Assembly (NCBI GenBank): GCA_023663285.1
Contig: JAMPHT010000006.1
Span: forward strand, 29,149-93,148
Source of the DNA: Bacillota bacterium
GTDB lineage: Bacteria > Bacillota > Clostridia > Lachnospirales > Lachnospiraceae
Direction: 5' to 3'
Length of the DNA stretch: 64,000 nt
Shown piece after piece: positions 52,539 through 61,666 of the stretch. The notes under the pieces were generated by a model, which did no database searches, was not told where the DNA came from, and was given only the letters and a program-made list of their open reading frames with translations. The position numbers and the translations under genes are program-made. Numbering within the stretch: position 1 is the first letter of the stretch; every line of letters begins with the position of its first letter.

Positions 52539-53552
52539 ATGTCAGAGGCAATGAATTTCGTGAAAAATATCAAGGTAGGGATCAGCATCGGGAATACGCT
52601 GGACGCCGTAAGCGCTCATCTGTCCAGGGACGCGGCGCCGGAGGCATTTGAGACGGCATGGTTCAATCCTGTCATCACGGAGCAGCTGGTAGATACCATG
52701 CTGAGATCCGGGTTTGACCTGATTCGTTTCCCGGTGTCCTGGACCAATCATCTGGGACCGGAGCCTGATTTTCTCATTGAAAAGAGCTGGATGGACAGGG
52801 TACAGGAGGTAGTGGATCATGCTTATAAGCGGAATGCATATATTATCCTGAATCTGCATCATGAGGACTGGAATTATCCCTATTATGACAACTGCGAGGC
52901 GGCATGCCGGAAGATGAAGGCTGTGTGGAGCCAGATCTGTGAACGGTTTGCGGAATATGACGAGCATCTGATCTTCGAGGCACAGAACGAGCCCCGGAAG
53001 ATTGGTACGAAGTTGGAATGGAACGGCGGAGACAAAGAGGGCTGGGATGTGGTGAACGCCACTAACCGGGCGTTTCTGGAGACGGTAAGGGGCGCGGGGG
53101 GACATAATCCTAAGCGCTATGTGATGCTGCCCGGATACGGCGCAAACTGCACAGTGGGCGTCCGGCATATTGAAGTGCCGGAGGATGAAAGGGTGATGAT
53201 TTCCGTACACGCCTATGAGCCTTATGAGTTCGCGCTGCAGATCCCAGGCAGAAGGAACTGGAACCATGACACCCAGGCCATAGACGCCCTGATGCAGAGC
53301 CTGAAGGAGTTGTATACAGATAAGGGTATCCCCGTTATCATCGGTGAGTTCGGCGCCATGAACAAGGAGGACAACGAGGAGGAGCGGGCGGAGTGGGTCA
53401 GCTACTATGTACACGCCGCGGCTCGAATCGGCGTCCCCTGTGTCTGGTGGGACAACGGGCTGTTTGAGGGCGAGGGGGAGTTGTTTGGGCTTTTCAACAG
53501 GCATGACTGTTCCTGTGTGTATCCGAAGGTGCTGGCTAGTTTGATTTTTTAA
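52539..53552 (+). CDS. Cytoplasmic GH5 glycoside hydrolase
   Basis: Retaining beta-glycanase fold of 337 residues without a signal peptide. It begins KVGISIGNTLDA (GH5 N-terminus), has HHEDWNYP, the acid/base Glu151 in FEAQNEPRK and the nucleophile Glu270 in PVIIGEFGAMN. Typical GH5 cellulases or mannanases are secreted; this one would hydrolyse imported glucomanno- or cello-oligosaccharides. GAGGAG precedes the ATG. The epimerase gene follows after 15 bases. Subfamily and exact linkage not assigned. Confidence 0.88.
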   Translation: MSEAMNFVKNIKVGISIGNTLDAVSAHLSRDAAPEAFETAWFNPVITEQLVDTMLRSGFDLIRFPVSWTNHLGPEPDFLIEKSWMDRVQEVVDHAYKRNAYIILNLHHEDWNYPYYDNCEAACRKMKAVWSQICERFAEYDEHLIFEAQNEPRKIGTKLEWNGGDKEGWDVVNATNRAFLETVRGAGGHNPKRYVMLPGYGANCTVGVRHIEVPEDERVMISVHAYEPYEFALQIPGRRNWNHDTQAIDALMQSLKELYTDKGIPVIIGEFGAMNKEDNEEERAEWVSYYVHAAARIGVPCVWWDNGLFEGEGELFGLFNRHDCSCVYPKVLASLIF

Positions 53553-53567
53553 AGGGGAGAATACAAG

Positions 53568-54833
53568 ATGGCGGAGATAGCAAGAATGGCGGCAGAGGCG
53601 AAGGAACATCTGCTGGGGAAAATCGTTCCTTTCTGGCGTTCCTTAAGGGACGATACCTATGGGGGCTGGTACGGCTATGTGTCCTATGACCTGAATACAG
53701 ACAGGGAGGCGGTGAAGGGGTGCATCCTGAACAGCAGAATCACCTGGTTTTTTTCCAATGTGTACCTCTGCTGTAAGGAGGGGCTGATCACAGCAAAGGA
53801 TTGCCTGCAATATGGGTATTCTCCGGAGGATATCCGGTCAGAAGCTGAGCATGGCTATCAGTTTCTGAAGAAACACTGTCTGGACAGGGAAAATGGAGGC
53901 ATCTACTGGTCCCTGCAGGCGGACGGCACACCGGAGGATGACACAAAGCATACCTACAATCAGGCGTTTTGCATTTACGCCCTTTCCTCTTATTATGAGG
54001 CGCTGGGGGACAGGGGGGCGCTGCAGACCGCTTTTGAATTGTTTGACCTGATCGAGGGAAAATGTACGGATGAGGTGGGGTATCTGGAGGCATTTACCGT
54101 TGATTTTAAGCCGGCCTCCAATGAGAAGCTGTCGGAAAACGGCGTCATGGCGGCAAAGACCATGAACACCCTGCTCCATGTGTTTGAAGCCTATACCCAG
54201 CTTTATAAGGTTTCCGGGAATGAAAGGGTGGGGAAGCGGCTGGAATGGATACTTGATACCTTTGCAGATAAGATCTATGATCCGGAAAAGCATCGGCAGG
54301 AAGTGTTTTTTGATGAAAATTATCATTCTATCATTGATCTGCACTCATACGGACATGATATTGAGACCGCATGGCTCATAGACTTAGGGCTGGATGTTCT
54401 TGGAGACCCGGCGTATGAAAAGAAGCTTGCGCCAATCACGAAGGATCTGACTGCTCAGATCTATAAAACAGCTTTTAACGGCCATTCTCTGGCAAACGAG
54501 TGTGAAAAGGGGACAGTTAATACCCATCGCATCTGGTGGGTGCAGGCGGAGAGTGTGATAGGATTTTTAAACGGTTACCAGAAGGAGGGCAGCCACAGGG
54601 AGTATCTGAAGGCGGCGCTGAACCAGTGGAAATTTATTCTGGAATATGTGGTGGACAGCCGTTCCGGCTCCGAGTGGTTCTGGGAGGTGGACGAAGAGGG
54701 AACGCCCTATCCGGACAGACCCATTGTGGAGCCCTGGAAATGTCCCTACCATAACGGAAGGATGTGCATGGAAATATTGAAGCGGGCGCGGGAGCTGGCA
54801 GAAGGGGACACAGCGCCGGAAGCGGAAGCGTAA
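53568..54833 (+). CDS. Cellobiose 2-epimerase (AGE superfamily)
   Basis: Interconverts the reducing-end glucose and mannose of beta-1,4-disaccharides; in mannan pathways it turns mannobiose into mannosyl-glucose for the GH130_1 enzyme. The 421 residues form an (alpha/alpha)6 barrel with the three characteristic His motifs: His128 in KHTYNQAF, His259/His263 in HSYGHDIE, and His320 in HRIWWVQAE. AAGGGGAG precedes the ATG. The last codons (PEAEA) and stop lie in a short duplicated sequence that continues beyond the gene. Confidence 0.92.
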   Translation: MAEIARMAAEAKEHLLGKIVPFWRSLRDDTYGGWYGYVSYDLNTDREAVKGCILNSRITWFFSNVYLCCKEGLITAKDCLQYGYSPEDIRSEAEHGYQFLKKHCLDRENGGIYWSLQADGTPEDDTKHTYNQAFCIYALSSYYEALGDRGALQTAFELFDLIEGKCTDEVGYLEAFTVDFKPASNEKLSENGVMAAKTMNTLLHVFEAYTQLYKVSGNERVGKRLEWILDTFADKIYDPEKHRQEVFFDENYHSIIDLHSYGHDIETAWLIDLGLDVLGDPAYEKKLAPITKDLTAQIYKTAFNGHSLANECEKGTVNTHRIWWVQAESVIGFLNGYQKEGSHREYLKAALNQWKFILEYVVDSRSGSEWFWEVDEEGTPYPDRPIVEPWKCPYHNGRMCMEILKRARELAEGDTAPEAEA

Positions 54834-54987
54834 AGTCAGGGGACGCGGTGCCGGAAGCGGAAGCGTAAAGCAGAAAGCCAGCCGGAGATAGCAGTGATGA
54901 AAAAGAAAGCATAAAGAAAGCCAGAGATAGCGGAGATGGAAGAAGAGGCATAAAGGAAGCCGGAGATGGCGGTACCGGATGCGGAAG
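54804..54987 (+). repeat. Minisatellite-like duplications after the epimerase
   Basis: Two 32-base units, 54804-54835 and 54839-54870, share GCCGGAAGCGGAAGCGTAAA; the first includes the end and stop of the epimerase gene. Three degenerate units of about 37-39 bases follow (around 54880-54916, 54917-54955 and 54956-54987), each with a GCC(A/G)GAGAT(A/G)GC core. Non-coding. Confidence 0.7.
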
Positions 54988-55019
54988 GGCCATGGACGAG
55001 AGAATAGGAGATAAAGAAT

Positions 55020-56195
55020 ATGGTACATGAAAAATATTTTGAGATGGCAAAAGAACAGGAGAAGCTGTTATGCAGGAAAAACGAAAAGGACGCCGCTTTT
55101 TACAATGGCGTCTATGATCGTTATGTTTATCCTGTCCTCACAAGGGAGCACATTCCCCTGACCTGGCAATATGATTTGAATAAGGAGAGCAATCCTTATT
55201 TTTTGGAGCGTCTTGGAGTCAACGCGGTGATGAATTCCGGGGCGATCTATCTGAACGGGAAATATTATCTGGTGGCACGCATTGAGGGAAACGATCGTAA
55301 ATCCTTCTTTGGGGTGGCGGAGAGCGATAACGGCGTGGACGGGTTCCAGTTCTGGGATTACCCGATTCTGTTTGAGGACACCTGCCCGGAGGAGGTCAAT
55401 GTGTACGATATGCGCCTGACACAGCATGAGGACGGCTATATCTACGGTGTTTTCTGCTCTGAGAGCAAGGACAGGTCGGTGAATGATCTGTCTGCGGCTG
55501 TGGCGGCGGCAGGTATTGTGCGCACAAAGGATCTGAAGCAATGGGAGCGTCTGGATAATCTTGTGACCCTGCGCTCTCCCCAGCAGAGAAACGTGGTGCT
55601 GCACCCTGAATTTGTAAATGGCAAATATGCCTTTTATACCAGGCCCATGGATGATTTTATCGAGACGGGAAGCGGCGGCGGTATCGGCTTCGGACTTTGC
55701 GACGATATCACCCATGCGGTGGTGGATGAAGAGAAAATGACGAGCCTCCGCAAATACCACACTATCACCGAGACGAAAAACGGTGCGGGCGCGGTCCCCA
55801 TAAAGACGGACGCAGGATGGATCCATATTGCCCACGGCGTGCGGAACACGGCTGCGGGGTTAAGGTATGTGATCTATGCTTTTGCCACGGCGCTGGATGA
55901 TCCCTCCAGGGTGATCGCGGAGCCTTCCGGCCTGCTGATAGGACCCAGAGGAGGCGAACGGGTGGGGGATGTTTCCAACGTTGTGTTTACCAACGGCGCC
56001 ATTGTCAACGAGAAGGAAGAGGTATTTATTTATTATGCTTCCGCCGACACAAGGCTCCATGTGGCCACGACCACCCTTGACAGGCTTAAAAGTTATGTGT
56101 TCAATACCCCCGCCGATCCCGGCAGGAGCGTGGAATGTGTTGCCCAGAGGTGCGGGCTGATTGAGAAAAATCTGGAGCTTCTGAAGAATGTATAA
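55020..56195 (+). CDS. GH130_1-type 4-O-beta-mannosyl-glucose phosphorylase
   Basis: Phosphorylase of 391 residues converting mannosyl-glucose and phosphate to mannose-1-phosphate and glucose. The long N-terminal helix, [29 protein letters not shown], and proton-donor Asp130 in [13 protein letters not shown] match the GH130_1 group (RaMP1-like), which is about 390 residues. Phosphate-binding Arg/His residues are expected in YTRPMDDF and WIHIAHGVR. Together with the epimerase it recovers the last disaccharide. GGAGATAAAGAAT precedes the ATG. Confidence 0.92.
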   Translation: MVHEKYFEMAKEQEKLLCRKNEKDAAFYNGVYDRYVYPVLTREHIPLTWQYDLNKESNPYFLERLGVNAVMNSGAIYLNGKYYLVARIEGNDRKSFFGVAESDNGVDGFQFWDYPILFEDTCPEEVNVYDMRLTQHEDGYIYGVFCSESKDRSVNDLSAAVAAAGIVRTKDLKQWERLDNLVTLRSPQQRNVVLHPEFVNGKYAFYTRPMDDFIETGSGGGIGFGLCDDITHAVVDEEKMTSLRKYHTITETKNGAGAVPIKTDAGWIHIAHGVRNTAAGLRYVIYAFATALDDPSRVIAEPSGLLIGPRGGERVGDVSNVVFTNGAIVNEKEEVFIYYASADTRLHVATTTLDRLKSYVFNTPADPGRSVECVAQRCGLIEKNLELLKNV

Positions 56196-56317
56196 AACCA
56201 GGGCATTCTTCCTGTAGAATTAGGAAATAGCAACAAGCGCCTGCGGCAGCATACAGCAAAAAGCTTATGCTTATGTTGTCAGAAAGTCGTGGGCTGCGGA
56301 AAGGCATGGTCAATAAT

Positions 56318-57400
56318 ATGTTGGTTTTACCGGATCAGAAAGGTTTGACATACAGCGGGCGGATCGATTTTGAGGACGGACAGGCTCCGGTGTTTGTCTA
56401 TGCAGGCAGCTATGTGAGCATCCGGTTCACCGGAAGCTGCATCGGAGTCATCATTTCCAATCAAAGAAGCTATGGCTCCAATTATGTGGGGTATATTCTG
56501 GACGGGGTACAGGGAAAATTTCTGCTGGACAAAGAAGAACAGGAGGGTGATGCTTCCTCTGGGCAGGCCGGCTGGCGGCAGGGTTACTGCCTGGGCAGGG
56601 ATCTGGCAGCGGGTGAGCATGAGCTGCTTTTGTTCAAGCGCATGGACGCCTGTCATTACTTTACTTTCCACGGATTTGAACTGGAGGACGGAAGCAGGGT
56701 GCTGCCGCCTGCTCCGCTCCCCACGCGGCGTATTGAGGTGTTCGGCGACAGCGTATCCTGCGGGGAAGTGTCGGAGGCGGTGGAGTATGTGGGAAAAGAA
56801 GATCCTGAGCACGACGGTGAATTTTCCAACAGCTGGTATTCTTATTCCTGGATGACGGCAAGAAGGCTGAATGCGGAGCTGCACATCACTGCCCAGGGCG
56901 GGGCGGCGCTGCTGGATGGGACAGGCTGGTTCTGCGGGCCTGATTTTGTGGGGATGGAGTCCATCTATGACAGGATACAGTATAATCCTCAGCTTGGAGC
57001 AACGAAAAAATGGGATTTCAGCAGATGGATCCCCCATGTGGTGGTACTGGCCATCGGGCAGAATGATGCAAATCCGGAGAATTACATGGCGGAGGACTAT
57101 GGGTCCGAAAAGGCGGTAAACTGGCGCAGACGTTACAGGGCTTTCGTTGAAAAGCTGATGGAGCTTTACCCCAAGGCGTATTTTGTGCTGACCACCACCA
57201 TTCTGGGGCATGATGCGGCCTGGGACCGGGCCATTGAGGAGGTCTGCAGAGAGCTTGACAGCCCTAAGGTGCAGCATTTTCTGTATGAAAAAAACGGCTG
57301 CGGCACACCGGGGCACATCCGCATTCCGGAGGCGGAAAAGATGGCGGAGGAGTTAAGTGCTTTTATTGATTCTCTTGGGGAACATATTTGGAAAGTGTGA
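56318..57400 (+). CDS. CE2-type acetylesterase (SGNH)
   Basis: Cytoplasmic esterase of about 360 residues from ATG 56318 (MLVLPDQKGLTYSGR); the frame is open from 56267 and GGAAAGG at 56298-56304 is closer to ATG 56306, so the start is uncertain. An N-terminal beta sandwich (about 5-115) precedes the SGNH domain with IEVFGDSVSCGE (Ser), AQGGAALL, VVVLAIGQNDANP and CGTPGHIRIPEAEKMAEE (His). This order is the CE2 arrangement. Roseburia CE2 removes 3-O-, 4-O- and 6-O-acetyl groups from mannooligosaccharides, and the same role is likely here alongside the next gene. Confidence 0.88.
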   Translation: MLVLPDQKGLTYSGRIDFEDGQAPVFVYAGSYVSIRFTGSCIGVIISNQRSYGSNYVGYILDGVQGKFLLDKEEQEGDASSGQAGWRQGYCLGRDLAAGEHELLLFKRMDACHYFTFHGFELEDGSRVLPPAPLPTRRIEVFGDSVSCGEVSEAVEYVGKEDPEHDGEFSNSWYSYSWMTARRLNAELHITAQGGAALLDGTGWFCGPDFVGMESIYDRIQYNPQLGATKKWDFSRWIPHVVVLAIGQNDANPENYMAEDYGSEKAVNWRRRYRAFVEKLMELYPKAYFVLTTTILGHDAAWDRAIEEVCRELDSPKVQHFLYEKNGCGTPGHIRIPEAEKMAEELSAFIDSLGEHIWKV

Positions 57401-57421
57401 AGGGAATGAAGGAGAAATTTT

Positions 57422-58543
57422 ATGATAAGCTTGAATTATGAGGCTGCGGTGGCAAACCGCGGAGATCAGGGGAGAATAAAAAGTGTATTTGAGCGGGCAA
57501 AGCAGGGAGAAAAGCTGACGTTGGGATTCTTAGGAGGTTCTATTACCCAGGGATCTCTTGCAACAGACCCGAAATTCTGCTATGCTTACCGTGTATATGA
57601 GTGGTGGTGCAGGACCTTTCCCAATGCGGAGTTTGTGTACCTGAATGCCGGAATAGGGGCGACGGACTCCCAGTTTGGCTGTGCAAGGGTTGACAGCGAC
57701 CTGCTGGCGTACAGGCCGGACTTCGTCATTGTGGAATTTTCGGTGAATGACAGCGCAACTCCTCACTACCTGGAAACCTATGAAGGGCTGGTGCGCAAGA
57801 TCTACGGCGCGGAGTGGCAGCCTGCGGTGCTGCTGGTACATAATGTGTGCTATGACAACGGCGGCAATGCTCAGTTGATGCATGGCAGGGTCGCCCGGTA
57901 TTATGAACTTCCTGCTGTCAGTATGCAGAGCTGTATTTATCCGGAGTTGGTTTCCGGAAGGCTGGAAAATCGGACTATTACATCGGATGATCTGCACCCT
58001 AACGATTACGGCCATGAACTGGTGGCGTCTGTTATCACTTATTTTCTGGAGAAAATTCTGGGAGATGAGAGCCTGGCGGATAAGTGTCTGACAGATGAGA
58101 AGCTGACAGATGAGAGCCTGACGGCAAACGCTTATGAGAATTCCGTCCGGTACAGGAATGACAATGCCTCGCCTGTTTTACAGGGCTTTACGCCGGATCC
58201 TGCGCCGCAGGAAGTAATCACCGATATTTTCAAAAAGGGTTGGACGGCATCCGAAAAAGGGGCGTCCATCGTGTTTGAGGTGGAGGGCAGCTGTATCGGA
58301 GTCCAGTACAGAAAGACCATTCAGCTTCCTGCGCCGGTGGCGGAGCTGGTCCTGGATGGCGACGAGGCTCACCCTTTTGTGCTGGACGCTAATTTTGACG
58401 AGACCTGGGGAGACAAGCTGGTGCTGGATACCGTGCTGGAGCACGGAGAGGATAAGCTGCACAGGGTTGAGATCCGTTTGAGTAAGACCCATGAGGATGA
58501 TAAGCTTCCTTTTTATCTGGTGTCTGTCATTGCAAGTAGCTAA
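57422..58543 (+). CDS. Cytoplasmic SGNH esterase, CE17-like
   Basis: Esterase of 373 residues with SGNH blocks LGFLGGSITQGS (Ser), LNAGIGATDSQFG, VEFSVNDSATP and DDLHPNDYGHEL (Asp/His), followed from about residue 230 by a C-terminal beta domain after a short repetitive linker (DESLADKCLTDEKLTDES). The arrangement resembles CE17 2-O-acetylmannan esterases that work together with CE2. No signal peptide, unlike its paralogue at 24552. A GAAGGAG site lies 7-8 bases before the ATG, inside the 17-mer motif also seen at 12368 and 21120. Confidence 0.87.
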   Translation: MISLNYEAAVANRGDQGRIKSVFERAKQGEKLTLGFLGGSITQGSLATDPKFCYAYRVYEWWCRTFPNAEFVYLNAGIGATDSQFGCARVDSDLLAYRPDFVIVEFSVNDSATPHYLETYEGLVRKIYGAEWQPAVLLVHNVCYDNGGNAQLMHGRVARYYELPAVSMQSCIYPELVSGRLENRTITSDDLHPNDYGHELVASVITYFLEKILGDESLADKCLTDEKLTDESLTANAYENSVRYRNDNASPVLQGFTPDPAPQEVITDIFKKGWTASEKGASIVFEVEGSCIGVQYRKTIQLPAPVAELVLDGDEAHPFVLDANFDETWGDKLVLDTVLEHGEDKLHRVEIRLSKTHEDDKLPFYLVSVIASS

Positions 58544-58690
58544 AAAGCCTGATTTTCAGGCTTAGCTGTTTCGCGGGGAAATTCTACGGCGCAGGGAAGC
58601 CGCCTGCTCACACTTAAAGAACGCCAAGAGGGTGCATAGCCCACCTCAAAGAGGGTCGCCAGACTCCGTGGGATTGGCTTGTGCCGCCGG
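58544..58690 (+). repeat. Second large copy of dispersed hairpin-rich element
   Basis: Matches 12198-12350: the AAGCCTGA/TCAGGCTT hairpin, then TAGCTGTTTCGCG, AAATTCTACGGCGCA and GCCTGCTCACACT are conserved almost base for base. The later part is rearranged: the AGAGGGTGCATAGC hairpin has lost its outer arm, and the GGAGTC/GACTCC hairpin keeps only one side. Ends with GTGGGATTGGCTTGTGCCGCC. Occupies most of the gap before the GH1 fusion gene. Confidence 0.7.
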
Positions 58691-58734
58691 ATTCGGTACG
58701 TTTGGAAGAAAAATGGAAGAAAGAACTTTGAATT

Positions 58735-61038
58735 ATGTTTGACAGGGATTTTGTCTGGGGCGTGGCGAGCAGCGCGTACCAGGTGGAGGGGACTGACCCG
58801 GAGGACGGGAGAGGGAAAAATATATGGGATACCTTTGTGGAGGCAGGCAGGATATTTGAGGGGCAGAACGCCAATACCTCCTGCGACCACATACACCGGT
58901 ACAGGGAGGATTATGCCCTGATGCGGAATCTGGGCATACGGGCATACCGTTTTTCCATGAATTGGGCCAGACTGATCCCGGACGGAGATGGGGCGGTCAA
59001 CGGGAAAGCGGTGGAGCTGTACAGAAACATGATTCTTTCCATGAAGGAAAACGGCATCAGACCTTATGTGACGCTGTTTCACTGGGAATTTCCCCAGGCC
59101 CTGCAGGATAAGGGCGGCTGGCTGAATCCGGATGTGGTGGAGTGGTTCGGCAATTACGCCAGGGTCGTGGCGGAGAATTTTTCGGATATCTGTCAGGATT
59201 TTATTACCATCAACGAGCCCCAGTGCGCCGTGGGGCTGGGGCATTTAAGCGGCGTTCATGCGCCGGGACTTAAGCTTTCCTACAGGGAGACCTTCCAGAT
59301 TGCCCACAATCTGCTGAAAGCTCACGGGAAAGCTGTTATCATGCTGCGCAAATATGCAAAGCAGCCCATCCGGATAGGGTATGCGCCCACAGGAGGCGTG
59401 GCGTATCCATACACCGATTCCCCGGAGGATATCGAGGCGGCAAAGAAGGTGTATTTCGGCTTTTACAATCCTATGAGCAACTGGACCTGGAATGTGGCCT
59501 GGTTCTCCGATCCCGTATTTCTGGGGCATTATCCGGAGGAAGGGCTGAAGCAGTTTCAGGAATATCTGCCGGAGATCACCCTTAAGGATATGGAGCTTAT
59601 CCACCAGCCTCTGGATTTCATGGGGCAGAATATATACAACGGATACTATATCAGGGCAGGCCAGGACGGAGAGCCTGAGTTTGTCACCAGGGAGCCGGGA
59701 TTCCCAAAGACCGGAACGGATTGGCCGGTGACGCCGAGAGCCTTTTATTACGGTATTAAGTTTCTGACAGAGCGTTATCCGCTGCCTCTGTATATTACGG
59801 AAAACGGTATGGGCTGCCATGACAACGTATCTCCCGACGGCAGGGTACATGACAATGACAGAATCACTTTTCTGGACAGCTATATTGGCGCGATGCAGAA
59901 GGCCATGGAAGAGGGCGCGGATGTGAGGGGCTATTTCCTTTGGACCTTTCTGGACAACTTCGAGTGGAGCGACGGCTATAAGCAGCGCTTCGGTATTGTG
60001 TATGTGAATTATCAGACCCAGAAGAGAATCGTGAAGGATTCCGCTTTCTGGTACAAGGAGGTAATAGAAACTATGGGTGCAAATCTTTCCTGTAACAATC
60101 CCTGTCAGGATATTCTGTTCCTGAATCCTGTGTTTACCCACAATATATGGGGCGGAAGCAGGCTGCGTGAGGACTTTGGGTATCCTGTGGAGGGAACGGA
60201 CATAGGCGAGTGCTGGGGTATCTCCGCCCACCCAAACGGGGAGGGGACCATACGGGACGGCGCTTATGCCGGTGTGAAGCTCTCAGAGCTTTGGAAAGCC
60301 CATCCTGAGATGTTCGGAAATGTGGCGTCTGATCGGTTCCCGCTGCTGGTGAAGATCATTGATGCGAAAGATGACTTAAGCATTCAGGTACATCCGGATG
60401 ATGCTTATGCAAAGGTCCATGAGAACGGTTCGCTGGGCAAGACGGAGTGCTGGTATGTGCTGGACTGCCCTCCGGATGCGGCACTCGTCATCGGTCATAA
60501 CGCCGGGACAAGGGAGGAGCTTGCAGATATGATCCATCAGGGGCGCTGGAAGGAGTTTATCCGGGAGATCCCGGTGAAGAAGGGAGATTTCATTCAGATC
60601 GATCCCGGCACCGTCCATGCCATCAAGGGCGGGCTGCTGATACTGGAAACCCAGCAGAACAGCGATATTACTTATCGCGTTTATGATTATGACAGGCTGT
60701 CAAACGGAAAACCCAGGCAGCTTCATGTAGAGCAGAGTATAGATGTTATCACTGTTCCGGCAAAATCTGCGGAGGACAGTGTAATGTCTGCGGCTGATTT
60801 GCCTGAAAACCATATGAATGAGTTGTATCGGTGCAGCTATTACCGGGTGTCAAAACTGCAGGTAAACGACAGCTTTGTCTTTGAGCCGGATGCCCCTTTC
60901 CTACTGGCGACGGTATTGTCAGGTGACGGTATTGTCAACAGCCAGCCGGTGAAGAAAGGAGACTTTTTCCTGGTTCCCAATGGGGTGAAAAGGCTTGAAT
61001 TTACAGGGAAAATGGAGCTGATCCTGTCTAATGTTTAG
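58735..61038 (+). CDS. Fusion of GH1 beta-glycosidase and class I mannose-6-phosphate isomerase
   Basis: One uninterrupted 767-residue frame. Residues about 1-446 are a complete GH1 enzyme: FVWGVASSAYQVEG, acid/base Glu161 in TINEPQ, nucleophile Glu356 in YITENG and FLWTFLDNFEWSDGY. From about residue 459 a type I phosphomannose isomerase begins (LNPVFTHNIWGGSRL), with zinc ligands at His553 in QVHPDD, Glu571 in KTECWY and His628 in PGTVHAIKGG, running to the C-terminus. GH1 would remove terminal beta-glucosyl or mannosyl units; the isomerase converts mannose-6-phosphate to fructose-6-phosphate. Each half is normal length. The ribosome site is weak. I know of no described example of this fusion. 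Confidence 0.93.
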   Translation: MFDRDFVWGVASSAYQVEGTDPEDGRGKNIWDTFVEAGRIFEGQNANTSCDHIHRYREDYALMRNLGIRAYRFSMNWARLIPDGDGAVNGKAVELYRNMILSMKENGIRPYVTLFHWEFPQALQDKGGWLNPDVVEWFGNYARVVAENFSDICQDFITINEPQCAVGLGHLSGVHAPGLKLSYRETFQIAHNLLKAHGKAVIMLRKYAKQPIRIGYAPTGGVAYPYTDSPEDIEAAKKVYFGFYNPMSNWTWNVAWFSDPVFLGHYPEEGLKQFQEYLPEITLKDMELIHQPLDFMGQNIYNGYYIRAGQDGEPEFVTREPGFPKTGTDWPVTPRAFYYGIKFLTERYPLPLYITENGMGCHDNVSPDGRVHDNDRITFLDSYIGAMQKAMEEGADVRGYFLWTFLDNFEWSDGYKQRFGIVYVNYQTQKRIVKDSAFWYKEVIETMGANLSCNNPCQDILFLNPVFTHNIWGGSRLREDFGYPVEGTDIGECWGISAHPNGEGTIRDGAYAGVKLSELWKAHPEMFGNVASDRFPLLVKIIDAKDDLSIQVHPDDAYAKVHENGSLGKTECWYVLDCPPDAALVIGHNAGTREELADMIHQGRWKEFIREIPVKKGDFIQIDPGTVHAIKGGLLILETQQNSDITYRVYDYDRLSNGKPRQLHVEQSIDVITVPAKSAEDSVMSAADLPENHMNELYRCSYYRVSKLQVNDSFVFEPDAPFLLATVLSGDGIVNSQPVKKGDFFLVPNGVKRLEFTGKMELILSNV

Positions 61039-61094
61039 AACTCTTTCTTTTCTCGGTAAGAGAAAATTCTCTACGAGAAAAAGAAATAAAAAAT

Positions 61095-61143
61095 GCCTCT
61101 CTGTCTGAACCACAGAGAGGCGGTGTCCATTAGGACATTTTTT
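61095..61143 (+). terminator. Double hairpin terminator after the mannan locus
   Basis: GCCTCTCTGT (61095-61104) pairs with ACAGAGAGGC (61112-61121). Immediately after, TGTCC-ATTA-GGACA is followed by TTTTTT at 61138-61143, a compact intrinsic terminator. The T-run overlaps the first bases of the left direct repeat. Confidence 0.8.
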
Positions 61144-61271
61144 ACTTGACAACTATCCGAAGTCGGACTATATTATAAAAGTCCGATTTCGGATAGTTTG
61201 TTTGTGTTGACTTTGTATCAATACTAAAGGCCAACATAGGTGGCGGATATTTTATATGTTTTGCCGGATAC
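61137..61271 (+). repeat. Left 135-bp direct repeat carrying promoter and operator
   Basis: Nearly identical (five differences) to 63660-63794. It contains TTGACA (61146-61151), 17 bases, TATATT (61169-61174), and an inverted repeat with 17-base arms: 61152-61168 (ACTATCCGAAGTCGGAC) and 61181-61197 (one mismatch). Unlike the right copy it has no intact gene downstream. Confidence 0.9.
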
Positions 61272-61496
61272 GGGTCTTCAACGCTTGCTATTCAAGAAAC
61301 ACATATCACGCCAAGCAATCTAATAACAACGTTGAAGAATATGAATATCGCGAATGTGCACGACATTGATTATATGGCTCTTTACAAAGGAAGCAAAGCC
61401 CTCGATGCCTTGGCACAGCTGACCATGCTTCCCTTGGACAGACGCCACTACCGGCCAAAGGATTTAAACAGCATCATAAAAAAAATATTGAAGTAG
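61272..61496 (+). pseudogene. Transposase C-terminal remnant, IS1634-like
   Basis: An open frame in phase with the end of the left repeat reads STLAIQETHITPSNLITT, LKNMNIANVHDIDYMALYKG, SKALDALAQLTMLPLDRR and HYRPKDLNSIIKKILK before TAG at 61494-61496. The LKNMN..YMALYKG..ALxxL..YRPKDLN spacing resembles the extreme C-terminus of IS1634/IS4-type transposases. The catalytic DDE part is absent, so it is a fragment. Family assignment is from memory of the C-terminal pattern and moderate. The 170 bases after it to the BlaR1-like gene contain only a short GCCGG-rich hairpin region near 61534-61564. Confidence 0.5.
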
Positions 61497-61529
61497 CAGA
61501 AATATACAACATTTTTAAGCATGACAAAA

Positions 61530-61570
61530 GCCGAAATTTCCTTATTCTGTAAGGAATTCCGGCTTTATTA
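61530..61570. terminator. Bidirectional hairpin between transposase remnant and BlaR1-like gene
   Basis: AAGCCGAAATTTCCTTA (61530-61546) faces TAAGGAATTCCGGCTTTATTAA (in two parts, 61550-61570), giving an imperfect stem with A-rich and T-rich flanks. It lies between converging units and could stop both. Confidence 0.5.
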
Positions 61571-61666
61571 ATTGTTTTAAGTGTTGAAAACGGAATTAAG
61601 TATATCACTCCGATGTCCAATAATCAACGGCTGTCTTTGGGACATTTTGTCTCAAATCCATACTTT

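Noticed and set aside
52376-52651. 91-codon + strand open frame over the GH5 leader
   Set aside because: Covers the two hairpins and the start of GH5 in a different frame; no ribosome site and no conserved features.
54567-55050. Minus-strand open frames with Pro/Leu/Ser-rich repeats
   Set aside because: They are translations of the minisatellite-like repeats and the epimerase antisense strand.
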